The notes beneath the pieces are model-generated. The model was not told the origin of the DNA. It ran no database searches and worked only from the letters and a program-made list of their open reading frames with translations. DNA of 25,916 nucleotides from Purshia tridentata. Its lineage: Eukaryota > Streptophyta > Magnoliopsida > Rosales > Rosaceae. This document shows, in pieces, positions 9,701 through 20,000 of this stretch; the stretch's first letter is position 1, and each line of letters starts with the position of its first letter. The stretch spans positions 1 through 25,916 of the forward strand of contig QANT01009155.1 in assembly GCA_003254885.1 (NCBI GenBank), in the 5' to 3' direction. The position numbers and the translations under genes were made by a program.

Positions 9701-11085
9701 TCCAATTTTTTATTTCCTTTAGGTTGCTGAAGAAAACCTTCTGCCATCCATAATAAAACAAGTGAATCCTTGTCAAATTCAAATTCCACTGGAAACATGG
9801 AACAATATGCAAAACAAGGTTTCAAATGTGCAGGAAGGTGATGATAGCTTAATCTTAAAGTTTGAAGGATGTTGCTTTCATCATCAGGTAGATCCCATAT
9901 TTTCGTACTCAATATGTCTTTCCATTCATCTTCTTCCATTCTAGAGCGCAATAGGATTCCAAATCTTTTCACTGCTAAGGGCAAACCATCACACTTTCTC
10001 ACAATCTCCTTACCAATGGCCTCAAAATTAACATCAGTGGTTCTATTCTCAAATGCTTGACTCCTGAATAGGAACCAACAATCTTCAAATGACAAACCTC
10101 TTAAATGATAAGCTGGAACCGTAGCCATGCTTGATGCAACATCACTATTCTGCGTTGTTACTAATATCTTACTGCCGCACTTCCCTGCTTTCAATGGAAT
10201 CAACAAGAGATCCCAATCATTATTTCTTTTGTTCCAAACATCATCTAAAACAAGCAAGAATCTCTTCCCAACCAATTTTTCTTTCAAACAAACTTGAAGC
10301 AGATTTAAGTCATCAAGATCAACCTTTTCTGAATTGATAGACTCAAGAATTGTTTTTGTTAGCCTCACTGCATTAAAATTTTCAGATACAAATATCCAAA
10401 CTCTTAAATCAAAATGCTTGTCCACTATGTCATCGTTGTAAACCAGCTGAGCAAGAGTTGTCTTTCCTATTCCACTCATTCCAACTATAGAGACTACATC
10501 AACTTTACTACTAGTTGATTCATCTGATAACAGAACTCGCACTATCTCTTCTTTATCATAGCTTCTTCCATAAACACATGATTCATCGACCAACGAAGTT
10601 GTTGGTGATCTATGTCGAAGGCCAAACAACCTCCCTCCAACATTCTCTTTCAAGCCTAAGACATTTTTATATTTGGCAATCAATTCTAGCCTCTCAATTA
10701 TTCTTATCAATTTAGATTCTGTCCCTCTACTAGATGGACTGAGAGAGCTGGAAACAAGTTTCCAATTCCATACCTTGTTTGTGTTGGCCTGAGATTCAGC
10801 TTGCACCTTACATGCCAAAACCTCAGTAGCCAGCTCGTCGAGTATGTCCTCAGCATCGTATAGAGCATCTTTAGTCATGTGCAGCCACTTCTTCACTGCA
10901 GGGTTGTAAAACTGCTTCTCCTCAGCATCATTAAGCAAAATAGTAACAGTCAGCAGGGTGACCTTCAATTTATCCAGCAAATCATCGTATTTTCGGCCAC
11001 ATAGTAAGCCTACAAACTCATGGGAAGCCAATCTATCAAACAGAACTTGAAGAAAGGCAGAGAGGAAAGCCTCCCCAATAGCCAT
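6720..11085 (-). CDS. CC-NB-LRR (CNL) disease-resistance-like protein, RPP13-like class, with one frameshift
   Basis: Probable intracellular immune receptor that switches by ADP/ATP exchange; no effector can be predicted. The start is the ATG at 11085, giving MAIGEAFLSAFLQVLFDRLA, the usual opening of this family. The frame also runs 30 codons upstream, probably leader. Residues from this start: coiled-coil region 1-160 with an EDVID-like DAEDILDE near 78; P-loop GMSGIGKTTL 202-211; kinase-2 LLVLDDVW 277-284; RNBS-B ILVTTQ 307-312; GLPLA 367-371; RNBS-D CFAYCSMFP 424-432; MHS in place of MHD 490-492; LRRs from about 575 to the end. No intron is apparent. The frame stops at 7642, but LRR coding continues one base out of phase from about 7645 to the stop at 6720-6722. 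Joined length would be about 1,454 residues, normal for the family. The break is either a true null mutation or a sequencing error. Confidence 0.9.
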
Positions 11086-11275
11086 GGTTTCTATCCAGAG
11101 TGGAAAGTAAAGAGAGATCACAAAAGGCCACACCAGAGTAAGTAAAATTGCTTTGGCATATGCAGAATTATCCAAATGAATAAGAAGTCTTCATTGTGCT
11201 TTATCAAAAGCATTTTCCTAGAAGTTACTTGTTGGCTGCCAGTGACTACTTTTCTTTCTTAATGAATTTCTAGAT

Positions 11276-11400
11276 GGTCAATCATTGATAATTCATAAAG
11301 ATGGTGGCCAAGTTCCCCCAAAGAAAAGGGGAAAAAGTGAACAGTAAGATAAGATTCAAAGTAGGTTGGCATGTGCCTAATTGTTGACTAATTCAGTCAA
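11276..11400 (-). promoter_or_regulatory. W-box-like TTGAC cluster upstream of the NB-LRR gene
   Basis: Three TTGAC cores lie 190-315 bp upstream of the ATG at 11085: the complement of TTGACC at 11276-11281, TTGACT at 11384-11389 and its complement AGTCAA at 11395-11400. The last two form an inverted pair. W-boxes bind WRKY factors and are common upstream of resistance genes. The motif is short and expected by chance, so this is suggestive only. I could not fix a transcription start. Confidence 0.35.
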
Positions 11401-12142
11401 TTCATTTTTTCAGGTAGGTAATACCTTAATGAGGGAATACAATAAAAAAGAAGAAGAAAGTATTAGACAGTTTCTTTCTCTATTGAATATATCTTGCAAT
11501 TTTCATAAACTTTTATTTTTCTTATTAGAAATATGCAATCTTGTTTTATGTTTTCTGTTTTGAGAGATGTGGATCAATTTCTTCACAAACATTGTCCATT
11601 TTACAATCAGTTGTGTGACAGGTTAAAATTCTAAATATTTAACAAAAACTAAAACATCTTCTAGTACAGATTAGAATCCTTATAAGTTGGTTTATCAAAG
11701 ATGATTTTTACACATGGGAATTGTCATTTTGTAGTACTGGCTATATCTTCTTGATTTAGATATTGTTAGAAGAACTTTAGCAAAAATAAAAAAATATTGT
11801 TGAAACTGGGTGGTAGTTTACTGTATAAGGGGAAAGAAGAAACAATGGTTCACTATATGTTCAAAAACAACTCGTCATCCTATGGTTTAATAATGATAAT
11901 ACCAGATTTGATCCTAGTAAAAAAGTAATCACCAACCAAAAAACATAGTCAACTAACATGTAGCAAAGTAGTCAAACTAAGCAATAACAGAATGCATATA
12001 TATATATAACGAATTCTGAATGAAGTTCCATGCCTGAAATCGATTTGCACTTGGTTGATCTTGACTCTCGAAGACTTTGTAGTCTGACGGTGTGTTTTCA
12101 ATAGAATAAAGAGTTTTTTAAAAATAAGTCACAAAACATACA
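11401..12142. other. Noncoding intergenic DNA
   Basis: AT-rich sequence upstream of the NB-LRR gene with a short (AT)n tract near 11996-12009. No gene, RNA gene or clear repeat was recognised. Confidence 0.5.
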
Positions 12143-12151
12143 CCTTTTTTA

Positions 12152-12557
12152 GGGTAAATAGTCATTTTGGTCCCCAGACTATTACACTTGTATTAGTTTG
12201 GTCCCCAGACTTCTAATTTGGAAAATTAAGGATTCTGACTCTTTTAATTTTGTCAATTAAGGGCTTTTTCATCAATTTGCACATTTTTTATGCAAATTTA
12301 TGTTTTTATAACACCATGTAAAGTCCTTTTTGAGTGTAAAATGATTTCTTTTAGTTAAATCTTACTTTTTTTTCTTCATGCATTATTTTTTTCTCGGTTA
12401 TTTCTTGCTAAATTTAGATGAAAAATGTCTAAATTGATGAAAAAGTCCTCAATTGGCAAAATTGAAAAAGTCAGAATCCTTAATTTTCTAAATTGGAAGT
12501 CTAGGGACCAAACTGATACAAGTGTAATAGTCTGGGGACCAAAATGACGATTTACCC
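12152..12557. mobile_element. MULE-type MITE, 406 bp, long inverted arms, 9-bp target duplication
   Basis: The two arms (about 12152-12283 and 12426-12557) are long inverted repeats. The left starts GGGTAAATAGTCATTTTGG and the right ends with the near-exact complement, with one mismatch in that stretch. Blocks such as GTCCCCAGACTATTACACTTG are shared in inverted orientation. The direct repeat CCTTTTTTA flanks the element exactly (12143-12151 and 12558-12566). A 9-bp duplication and long terminal inverted repeats are hallmarks of Mutator-like elements. Noncoding, so mobilised in trans if at all. The right arm was later copied in a tandem duplication. Confidence 0.88.
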
Positions 12558-13130
12558 CCTTTTTTATTAAATCGCGTTGTCGGGTCAAGATAGAGGAGAG
12601 TGAGGCTAGGAGGCTGTGTGGCAGAAAGGAAGGGGATTTTTTTTTTCTTTTTTTTTTTTCTTACTTTTGGTTTACTTTTTCATTTATTAAAATGATAGAG
12701 GATATTTGGCCAAAAAAAAATGATAGAGGATATAATAGGAATTTCATTACCTCAAGTTTGTTAGGATTTTCAATATTTAATACTTAAATTGATGAAAAAG
12801 TCCTCAATTGGCAAAATTGAAAAAATCAGAATCCTTAATTTTCTAAATTGGAAGTCTAGGGACCAAACTGATACAAGTGTAATAGTCTGGGAACCAAAAT
12901 GACTATTTACCCCCTTTTTTATTAAATCACGTTGTCGGGTCAAGATAGAGGAGAGTGAGGCTAGGAGGCTTTGTGGCAGAAAGGAAGGGGATTTTTTTTT
13001 TCTTACTTTTGCTTTACTTTTTCATTTATTAAAATGATAGAGGATATTTGGCCCAAAAAAAAAAATGATAGAGGATATAATAGGAATTTCATTTCCTCAA
13101 GTTTGTTAGGATTTTCAATATTTAATACTT
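12431..13130. repeat. Tandem duplication, about 350-bp unit, containing the right arm of the MITE
   Basis: Copy A (12431-12785) begins AAATTGATGAAAAAGTCC inside the MITE, runs through the right arm and target duplication, and ends CAATATTTAATACTT. Copy B (12786-13130) repeats this, with scattered substitutions and about 10 bp less poly-T. Because copy B contains a MITE arm with no partner, the duplication happened after the MITE inserted. Both copies contain a T-rich run and the phrase GGGTCAAGATAGAGGAGAG. Confidence 0.9.
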
Positions 13131-13794
13131 CATGTTTAAATCTTGTCATATTACACCTCATTTTCCTAAGGGGTATTTTGATGACGATACCCCACCCACT
13201 TTCAATTTAGATTAATACCGACTGCATATATAATTTTTGATTGAGGTCTAGTTTAATTTGTCATATCCGATTCAAATTACCACATCAGATTCATAGGCCA
13301 CATCAGTATGAATTTACCAATTGAGTTACCATTAATTACATTGGCTACCATTATAATATTTTTTCTTTTATCCCTTATTTTTCCCTTTATCCCTACATAT
13401 CAGGCTGCCATGAAAATTTTAAATTTCTCTTATCTAATATATTTTGATTGAGTTTTTTGAATTTCAAATTCTACAATTACAACCTATAGATTTCTATGGC
13501 TTGGTGTTTGTACCCATTTTTTCTTGGATGTCTAAACCATCAATTAGATGGTTTAGCGAGGCAAGGATTGGAACCAGGAGAGGGGGTGGGATAGTGGGTA
13601 TACTTTTGCCATAAGGGTATGTACCAATTTCTTTTTTAACATTTGCTATTATTCCCATAAATGGTTTATTGGTTTTGCAGCTAGTGTATATCAATTTATA
13701 TTTTTTCCATATTTTTTAATTTATCAATTAATATCTAAAATATTAAATTGAAGGAGTACCTCAATAAATTGATAAAAATTTCATTACTAGTCTT
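13131..13794. other. Noncoding intergenic DNA
   Basis: No gene or RNA gene is seen. A G-rich phrase, GGAGAGGGGGTGGGATAGTGGG, interrupted here only for reading, lies near 13580 and is unusual for the surrounding AT-rich DNA. It is too short to classify. Confidence 0.4.
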
Positions 13795-13990
13795 GGTATA
13801 CCCATTACCTTGTACCCAAAATAAAAATTGAAGGTGTACCCATCACCTTGTACCCAACAATTTGAAGGTGTACCCAATAATATCACCTTGTGCCCAACAA
13901 TTTGAATGTGTACCCATCACCGTGTACTCAACAATATCACCTTTTGCCCAACAATTTGAAGGTGTACCCATCACCTTGTACCCAACAATT
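13795..13990. repeat. Minisatellite built on CACCTTGTACCCAACAATTTG-like units
   Basis: About five to six imperfect repeats of two alternating blocks, ACCTTGTACCCAACAA and TTTGAAGGTGTACCCA, in a period of roughly 35-55 bp. Variants include TTGTGCCC, TTTTGCCC and GTGTACTC. The GGTGTACCC and CACCTTGTACCC blocks are partly complementary, so adjacent units can form stems. A short open frame through it simply reflects the repeat and is not called a gene. Confidence 0.8.
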
Positions 13991-13997
13991 CAAATAT

Positions 13998-14370
13998 ATT
14001 GTTTAGAATTAACAAACCATGTACAGTTACGTCAAACTAAACATCCAACCTAAGAAAGAAGAAGAAATCCATAGAAAAATAAATAAACAATAAACTGAAA
14101 TTCATACAAAAGTAAACTTTTTAAAATGCAAAAAAAAGGGCAAACGGAGACACAAAGCATAGAAGAACGATGGAATATATGGAATTGTTTAGAATTAACA
14201 AACCATGTACAGTTACGTTAAACTAAACATCCAACCTAAGAAAGAAGAAGAAATCCATAGAAAAATAAATAAACAATAAACTACAATTCATACAAAAGTA
14301 AACTTTTTAAAATGCAAAAAAAATGGCAAACGAAGACACAAAGCATAGAAGAACGATGGAATATATGGAA
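13998..14370. repeat. Tandem duplication, 186-bp unit, two copies plus a partial third
   Basis: Copy 1 (13998-14183) and copy 2 (14184-14370) both begin ATTGTTTAGAATTAACAAACC and end GAACGATGGAATATATGGA, at a spacing of 186 bp with only a few substitutions. A degenerate partial third copy (GAAGAACGATGG and AAAGCATAGAAGAA) continues to about 14425. The array directly abuts the minisatellite at 13795-13990, which suggests a locally unstable tract. Confidence 0.9.
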
Positions 14371-14425
14371 GCAGAATAGAAGAACGATGGCAAGTGGAGA
14401 TGAAAAGCATAGAAGAATAATGAGA

Positions 14426-16039
14426 GGAAAACGTTACGCAAAAAGGTACATGCTCTAAAAGATCAAATAGAGACCTATCACATTCAAAATTCAAATAGTT
14501 GATTTAACTGTAAGAAAGGTTATTTCCATCATTGAACATATATAATTTACATTTTTTAAAAATAAAAAACTTGACATGTCAACAAAAATTCAATAAAATC
14601 GAAACACACGTCAAGGTTCCCTATCCCCCTACTTGGTTTCCAAATCTCAACCTGACCTCATATGTCCAATCAAGAAAATCCTACGTTATCCTTTTCATCC
14701 CATCACCACTGATTCACTTAACTGATTTCAAAAGCTAATTCCAATATAAAACCAACCGTCACAAGATAAACCTAATTGAAAAGTCGATTGGCCAGTAATT
14801 TTCAGCCACCCGAATTTTGTATACTTTTGCAACCACTAACCAACCCGCCTTTACATGGGTAAAATTATCGACCAAAAAACATGAGTTGGTAATGGATTGA
14901 TTGTCAAGTAAAATCGACCTATTCCCTATCCCTTAGCAGTATCAAATAAAAGAAAGTCTTATAAATTGGAACGAAACAGTGAATAGTCAAAATGAATAAT
15001 AATTATTTATTTTTTGTTTTTAAACCATGCGGCATATAAGAACAGGAGAGCAATAGAATAATCAATAGCATGTCGTTTTGAAGCATGCTTTATGGTGTCG
15101 GTTTCCAACTCATACAATATTGATATATAATTAAGAGTAATTGTAAACCAAGAGAAGGAACTGCATGTATTGCTGCAATGAATGAAAAGTAAATAAAGAA
15201 ATACTTAATAAAAGCAACAGATTGAACTATATATTAGTAGTTCATAATATAGGATGATAATTAATGTAGCTCACGCCTTCAACAACTATAGAATCGGCTT
15301 GGATTTCATCGCTGTTCACATCCTGTGTATAAATTATCACATATATTAGATATACGCTGAATAAATATTAAAAAAAGAATTTTAGAAAATAGAATATATC
15401 AAGAGCGCAATACTCGTGGTGATAAAGTGTTATGAAAATAGTGAAATAGAGAGAGAAGTGATCATAAACCCTTCTCTCATATAGGGCTTTTATTTATAGG
15501 CTTCAGGGATGCATTGGGATGAACATCCAAGTCTCAGAGTGTAAATGGAATAAGACTGCTACTGATTATCTAATACATTCGATAAGTGAGAAATACATTA
15601 GATAAATATTTTGGATAAATATGGACATCCATCTAATACATAATATTTATAACGTACCCCCATTATTTTAGGCGTTAATGAATTGTTAAGTGTTGAGAGT
15701 CTCACAAGTTTTATTATATGTCATCTTATGAATGACAATTTTATCCCTTAAATGAAGTCACGTGATTGGCACGTAATCTTTTTTTAACAAATGTCTTGAC
15801 AGCAGTGACGAAATGTCCTATTTTGATACAAACCATAAATTTATATCCTCCATTAACTCAATCTAGCTCAAATATTTATCGTGAAATATATATAATTGAC
15901 TCAAAGCGTGTGTCGTATTTACAAACTTTTTCCAAAAGAAAAAAAAAAAAGTCACAAATTANTTTTTCCAAAAGAAAAAAAAAAAAAGTCACAAATTATA
16001 CTTCAAACTTTAGCCCGGAATACATGCCACTGGCAGCTT
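14426..16039. other. Noncoding intergenic DNA
   Basis: I recognise no gene or transposon boundary. At 15925-16000 the block TTTTTCCAAAAGAAAAA, an A-tract and GTCACAAATTA occurs twice in tandem, with an undetermined base (N) at 15962 between the copies. Short open frames across this A-rich block are not credible genes. The area around 15430-15760 is more mixed in composition and could be a decayed repeat, but I see no terminal structure. Confidence 0.45.
15925..16000. repeat. Two-copy direct repeat with A-tract and an undetermined base
   Basis: CTTTTTCCAAAAG, an A-run of 12-13, then GTCACAAATTA appears twice back to back. An N at 15962 sits at the junction, as expected where reads struggle with homopolymers. 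Copy number here may be an assembly artefact. Confidence 0.7.
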
Positions 16040-16042
16040 ATA

Positions 16043-16698
16043 GGCTTAGTTTGGTATTGCTGTGAAATACAATTGCTGTGAAGTAAAACAGTTGTGAAAC
16101 AAAACAGCTGTGAAGTAAAGTCAGCTAAGTGTTTGGTAAACTATGTTTTCAAAACTGTTGTGTAAAATGAAGGTGTTTGGTAAATTGTAATACAAAATTG
16201 CTGTGACTGTTTATAATTACTAAAATAGACATAATGTTGAAAATGTTTTTAACTTATTTGTTTGGGGAAAAAAATGGCATTTTACTAGTTTATAATTTTT
16301 TGTGCACAAAACAAAATTATTAAATAAGTATGCATATTATTTTTGTTGAAATATTTTAATTTTAATGGTACCAATAAAATATCATGATTAATAATATCAA
16401 GAACAATGAAAATAAAGAACGTACGGTGGAACATGTTGGGATATTTTTTCTGAATTTGTGAAAACATTGAGGATATAGTGGGCAAAAAAAAAATTTAAAT
16501 ATGGGAGCCTACAACTTTCACTCACTACAGTTTTGAAAAACATGTTTCAAGTTGTAGTGGGTTTCTATAGTGAGTGACCTCAAATTGTGAGTCATTACAG
16601 TTTTTAAATTTTTACCAAATACCAAAACTGTTATGAGTGACCTAGAATTGTCACTCACTACAGCTTTTGAGTGTTTCACTGCAATCCCAAACGGAGCC
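16043..16698. mobile_element. MITE-like element, 656 bp, PIF/Harbinger-like
   Basis: The left end reads GGCTTAGTTTGGTATTGC and the reverse complement of the right end reads GGCTCCGTTTGGGATTGC, both continuing TGTGAAA/AGTGAAA. Subterminal blocks pair in inverted orientation, such as GCTGTGAAGTAAA on the left and TCACTACAGC on the right. The direct repeat ATA flanks it (16040-16042 and 16699-16701). Noncoding. The 3-bp duplication and GG(C)-TTTGG ends point to the same broad group as the MITE at 4134. Confidence 0.75.
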
Positions 16699-16770
16699 AT
16701 AAATCTGAATCATTTTATTATTTTGGAAAGCGATGATCTAGAAAAGACCACCTACCAAGACAAAGACTTT

Positions 16771-16910
16771 CCTTTTGGTCAAACCAATTTAAGGGAATGA
16801 CAAGTTCTCTTCAACATAATATATACTTGCCTTGTATACATCCAAAGATATACATTATGACATGCACGCCAAAACTGACTGAGTATCGATATTGTTGGCC
16901 TTTTGGTCAA
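16771..16910 (+). promoter_or_regulatory. Upstream region of the dioxygenase gene with a repeated W-box-bearing 12-mer
   Basis: CCTTTTGGTCAA occurs exactly twice, at 16771-16782 and 16899-16910, about 310 and 180 bp before the ATG at 17089. Each contains the complement of TTGACC, the W-box core recognised by WRKY factors. A TATA-like ATAATATATACT lies near 16817, but its distance from the ATG would require a leader of roughly 240 bp, so the core promoter is uncertain. The leader near 17020-17088 is purine-rich (GAGAGAAGAAGAAG). Confidence 0.4.
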
Positions 16911-17088
16911 CTTGAGACTTTCTTCTCACAATATTAAAATGGTAGCCATCTATCTGCTCTTTCAATGATTGAACACAAGCATCTTAGTTAGGCAGCTGTC
17001 CATTTCTTTGTTTTGATTAATCTGAGAGAAGAAGAAGCAGACCCCTCTTCACCAATTGAACACCCAAAACAAACTGCGCTAAGAAGAT

Positions 17089-20000
17089 ATGGAAGATAAT
17101 AGTTCAGACTTGTATGACAGAGCCAAGGAAGTGAAGGATTTCGAAGAAACGAAAGCAGGAGTTAAAGGGCTTGTGGACTCAGGGGTGACAAAGGTCCCCA
17201 GGTTCCTAATCCATCCACATACTGCAGAGAGTTTCTCAAATTCAGGCACAGCAAGTAGCAACCTTGACTTGCAGATGCCTATTATAAATCTTGATGGGTT
17301 TGAGAATTGCCAACGACGGGTTCAGATTGTGGAGGAAATTCGAGAGGCATCTGAGAGTTGGGGTTTCTTTCAGATGGTTAATCATGGAGTTCCAGACAGG
17401 GTTATGCATAATATGTTGGAAGCAATTCGACAATTTCATGAGCTACCAAAAGAGGAGAAGTCGGNGTCGAAGTGGTATTCTCGCGAATCGAAGCAACCAG
17501 TGAGATTTTACTGCAACGGAGATCTGTTGGTGTCTAAAACAGCAAATTGGAGGGACACAGTTGCATTTAATTTCACGGATGGTCCAATTCACCCTGATGT
17601 TTTTCCTTCGCTTTGCAGGTACTCTTCACCTTAAACAACTTGTTCATCTTATAAATTAGGCTTTTTTACACAAATATCACCTTAATTATAGAAGGTGTGG
17701 TGCTGTACCATCTAAATTATTTTTTTTATTATTTATCATCTGAAATTATTAATATGTGCCAACGTGGCACTCTAGTCAATTTTTTTGTTAAATTATTAAC
17801 TTTTTTCTCAAACTTCTTAATTTACCCTCAAATATAATTAAGAAAAACAAAATCATTTTAAGGACAAATTAGGAAGTTTGAGAAAAAAAGTTGATAATTT
17901 AACAAAATAATAACTAAAGGTGTCATATTGGCACATATTGGTAACTTCACGTGATAAATAGTAAAAAAAGAAAATTTAGGCGGTACGAGAGCACATCTTC
18001 TAGTTCAGGTTGTAATTAGATATAAAAGCCTATAAATTAATGATTTATATTGATATATAGTCTGAATCTTTGTTTTTTTTTTTCTTTTTTCCTGTTGTTT
18101 GTATTGCCATCTTAGTAGGCTAGCTTGCTGTTGTGTGTCTCGGCTAGTTAGTCATTAGTTAGCTAGTTAGTTACAATATTAGTTCAGACTGACACTATAT
18201 AACATAGTATGATGTCTAACACGTCAACTAAGTCAATTAACATGAAATGATGTTAAACTGTCTGCAAATAGAACATGTCAAACTGGATGGATCGGAAGAG
18301 AGATTAAGTTGCTCCCTACATAAACATACAATCATAACATGGGGTTTTTAAATGGTTTGATTCACAGGCAGGCAGTGCTTGAATACATGAAACACTTGAT
18401 AAACCTGAGAGAGCTGCTATCATGTCTGTTGTCAGAGGCCTTGGGGCTCAGTAGTGACTACTTGGGACGCATAGAGTGCATGAAGAGTGAAAATCTGGTG
18501 TGCCACTATTACCCAGCATGTCCAGAACCAGAGTTGACCATGGGCACAACCAAGCATTCAGATCCATCTGCACTAACCATTCTCTTGCAAGACAGAATAG
18601 GTGGCCTGCAAGTCCTCCATCAAGGTCACTGGGTTGATGTTCCCCCAACACCTGGAGCACTAGTCGCCAATATTGGCGATCTTATGCAGGTTAGCTTCAT
18701 CATCATAATTCCTAAACAATAGTATTAGAAGTACTGCTCTTCTTGAAACCGCACTATCTATCACGTGACAAATAAAAAATAGTAAAATAGTTTTCTGTGT
18801 ATTCTTCTCCAATTTTAGGGGATATATATAGTGATACAAACCCTAGACACTCTAGGAAATACAATCCTAATAGACATAGGAAACTAATTACACTTAATTA
18901 AACAATTAATTAAATAACTCACGCCAATACTCACCCTCAAGTTGGGGCATACATATCAATCATGCCCAACTTGTCAAGTGAGTTAGAAAATACTATACTA
19001 GAAACAGCCTTAATTAGAATGTCAGTCAGTTGGTCTTCAGACTTCACAAATGGGACATCAACAATCTAGTTTTTCAGCTTCTCTTTTATAAAGTGTCTGT
19101 CCACTTCTACATGCTTAGTACGATCATGTTGCACTGGATTATGAGCAATGGCAATCGCAGACTTATTATCACAGTACAAGGACATAGCAACTTTAGGCTT
19201 ATACCCCAAGTCAATCATTAAGTATCTTATCCACAGTAACTCACATATACCTTGGGCCATTGCCTTATATTCAGCTTCAGCACTTGAACGAGACACCACT
19301 TTTTGTTTTTTACTTCTCCACGTAACAAGATTACCTCCAACAAATGTAAAGTAGCCTGAAGTGTAACGCCTCTTTGTATTATCACCAGCCCAATCAGAAT
19401 CAGTATATCCTCAATTTTCAGGTGATCATTCTTAGTGAACATAATGCCTTTTCCAGGGGCATTCTTCAAGTATTGCAAAATTCGATCAACAGCATCCATA
19501 TGCTCTTCACTAGGTGCGTGCATAAACTAACTGACTACACTTACAGCATACGCAATATCAGGTCGAGTGTGAGATATGTACATTAACCTGCCTACAAGCC
19601 GTTGATATCTCTCTTTGTTGGTAGGAACACCATTCGGACTCTCAAGAAGCTTATGATTCTGTTCAATCGGGGTGGCAATGGGTTTACAAGCAAGCATTCC
19701 TATGTCAGTCAATAGGTCTAATACATACTTTCTCTGTGATAGGAATATATGCCTTGAGTTGATCTGATGACTTCTATTCCAAGAAAATACTTTAAATTTC
19801 CCAGCTCCTTCATCTTAAATTCACTATAAAAATATTTCTTCAAATTACCAATCTCAATATCATCACTCCCAGTTAATACCATATCATCGACATAAATGAT
19901 CAAAGCAGTTACCTTGTCACCCTTATTCTTTAGAAACAGGGTGTGATCTGAGTTACTCTGTTTATACCCAAACCTTCTCATTGACAAAGCAAATCTTATA

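Noticed and set aside
13795..13990. Possible CRISPR-like array
   Set aside because: The repeats are imperfect, contiguous and without unique spacers, and this is a plant nuclear sequence. It is a minisatellite.
15766..16065. 99-codon open frame across the A-rich direct repeat
   Set aside because: It depends on the homopolymer lengths and the N at 15962, and encodes Lys-runs with no similarity to known domains.
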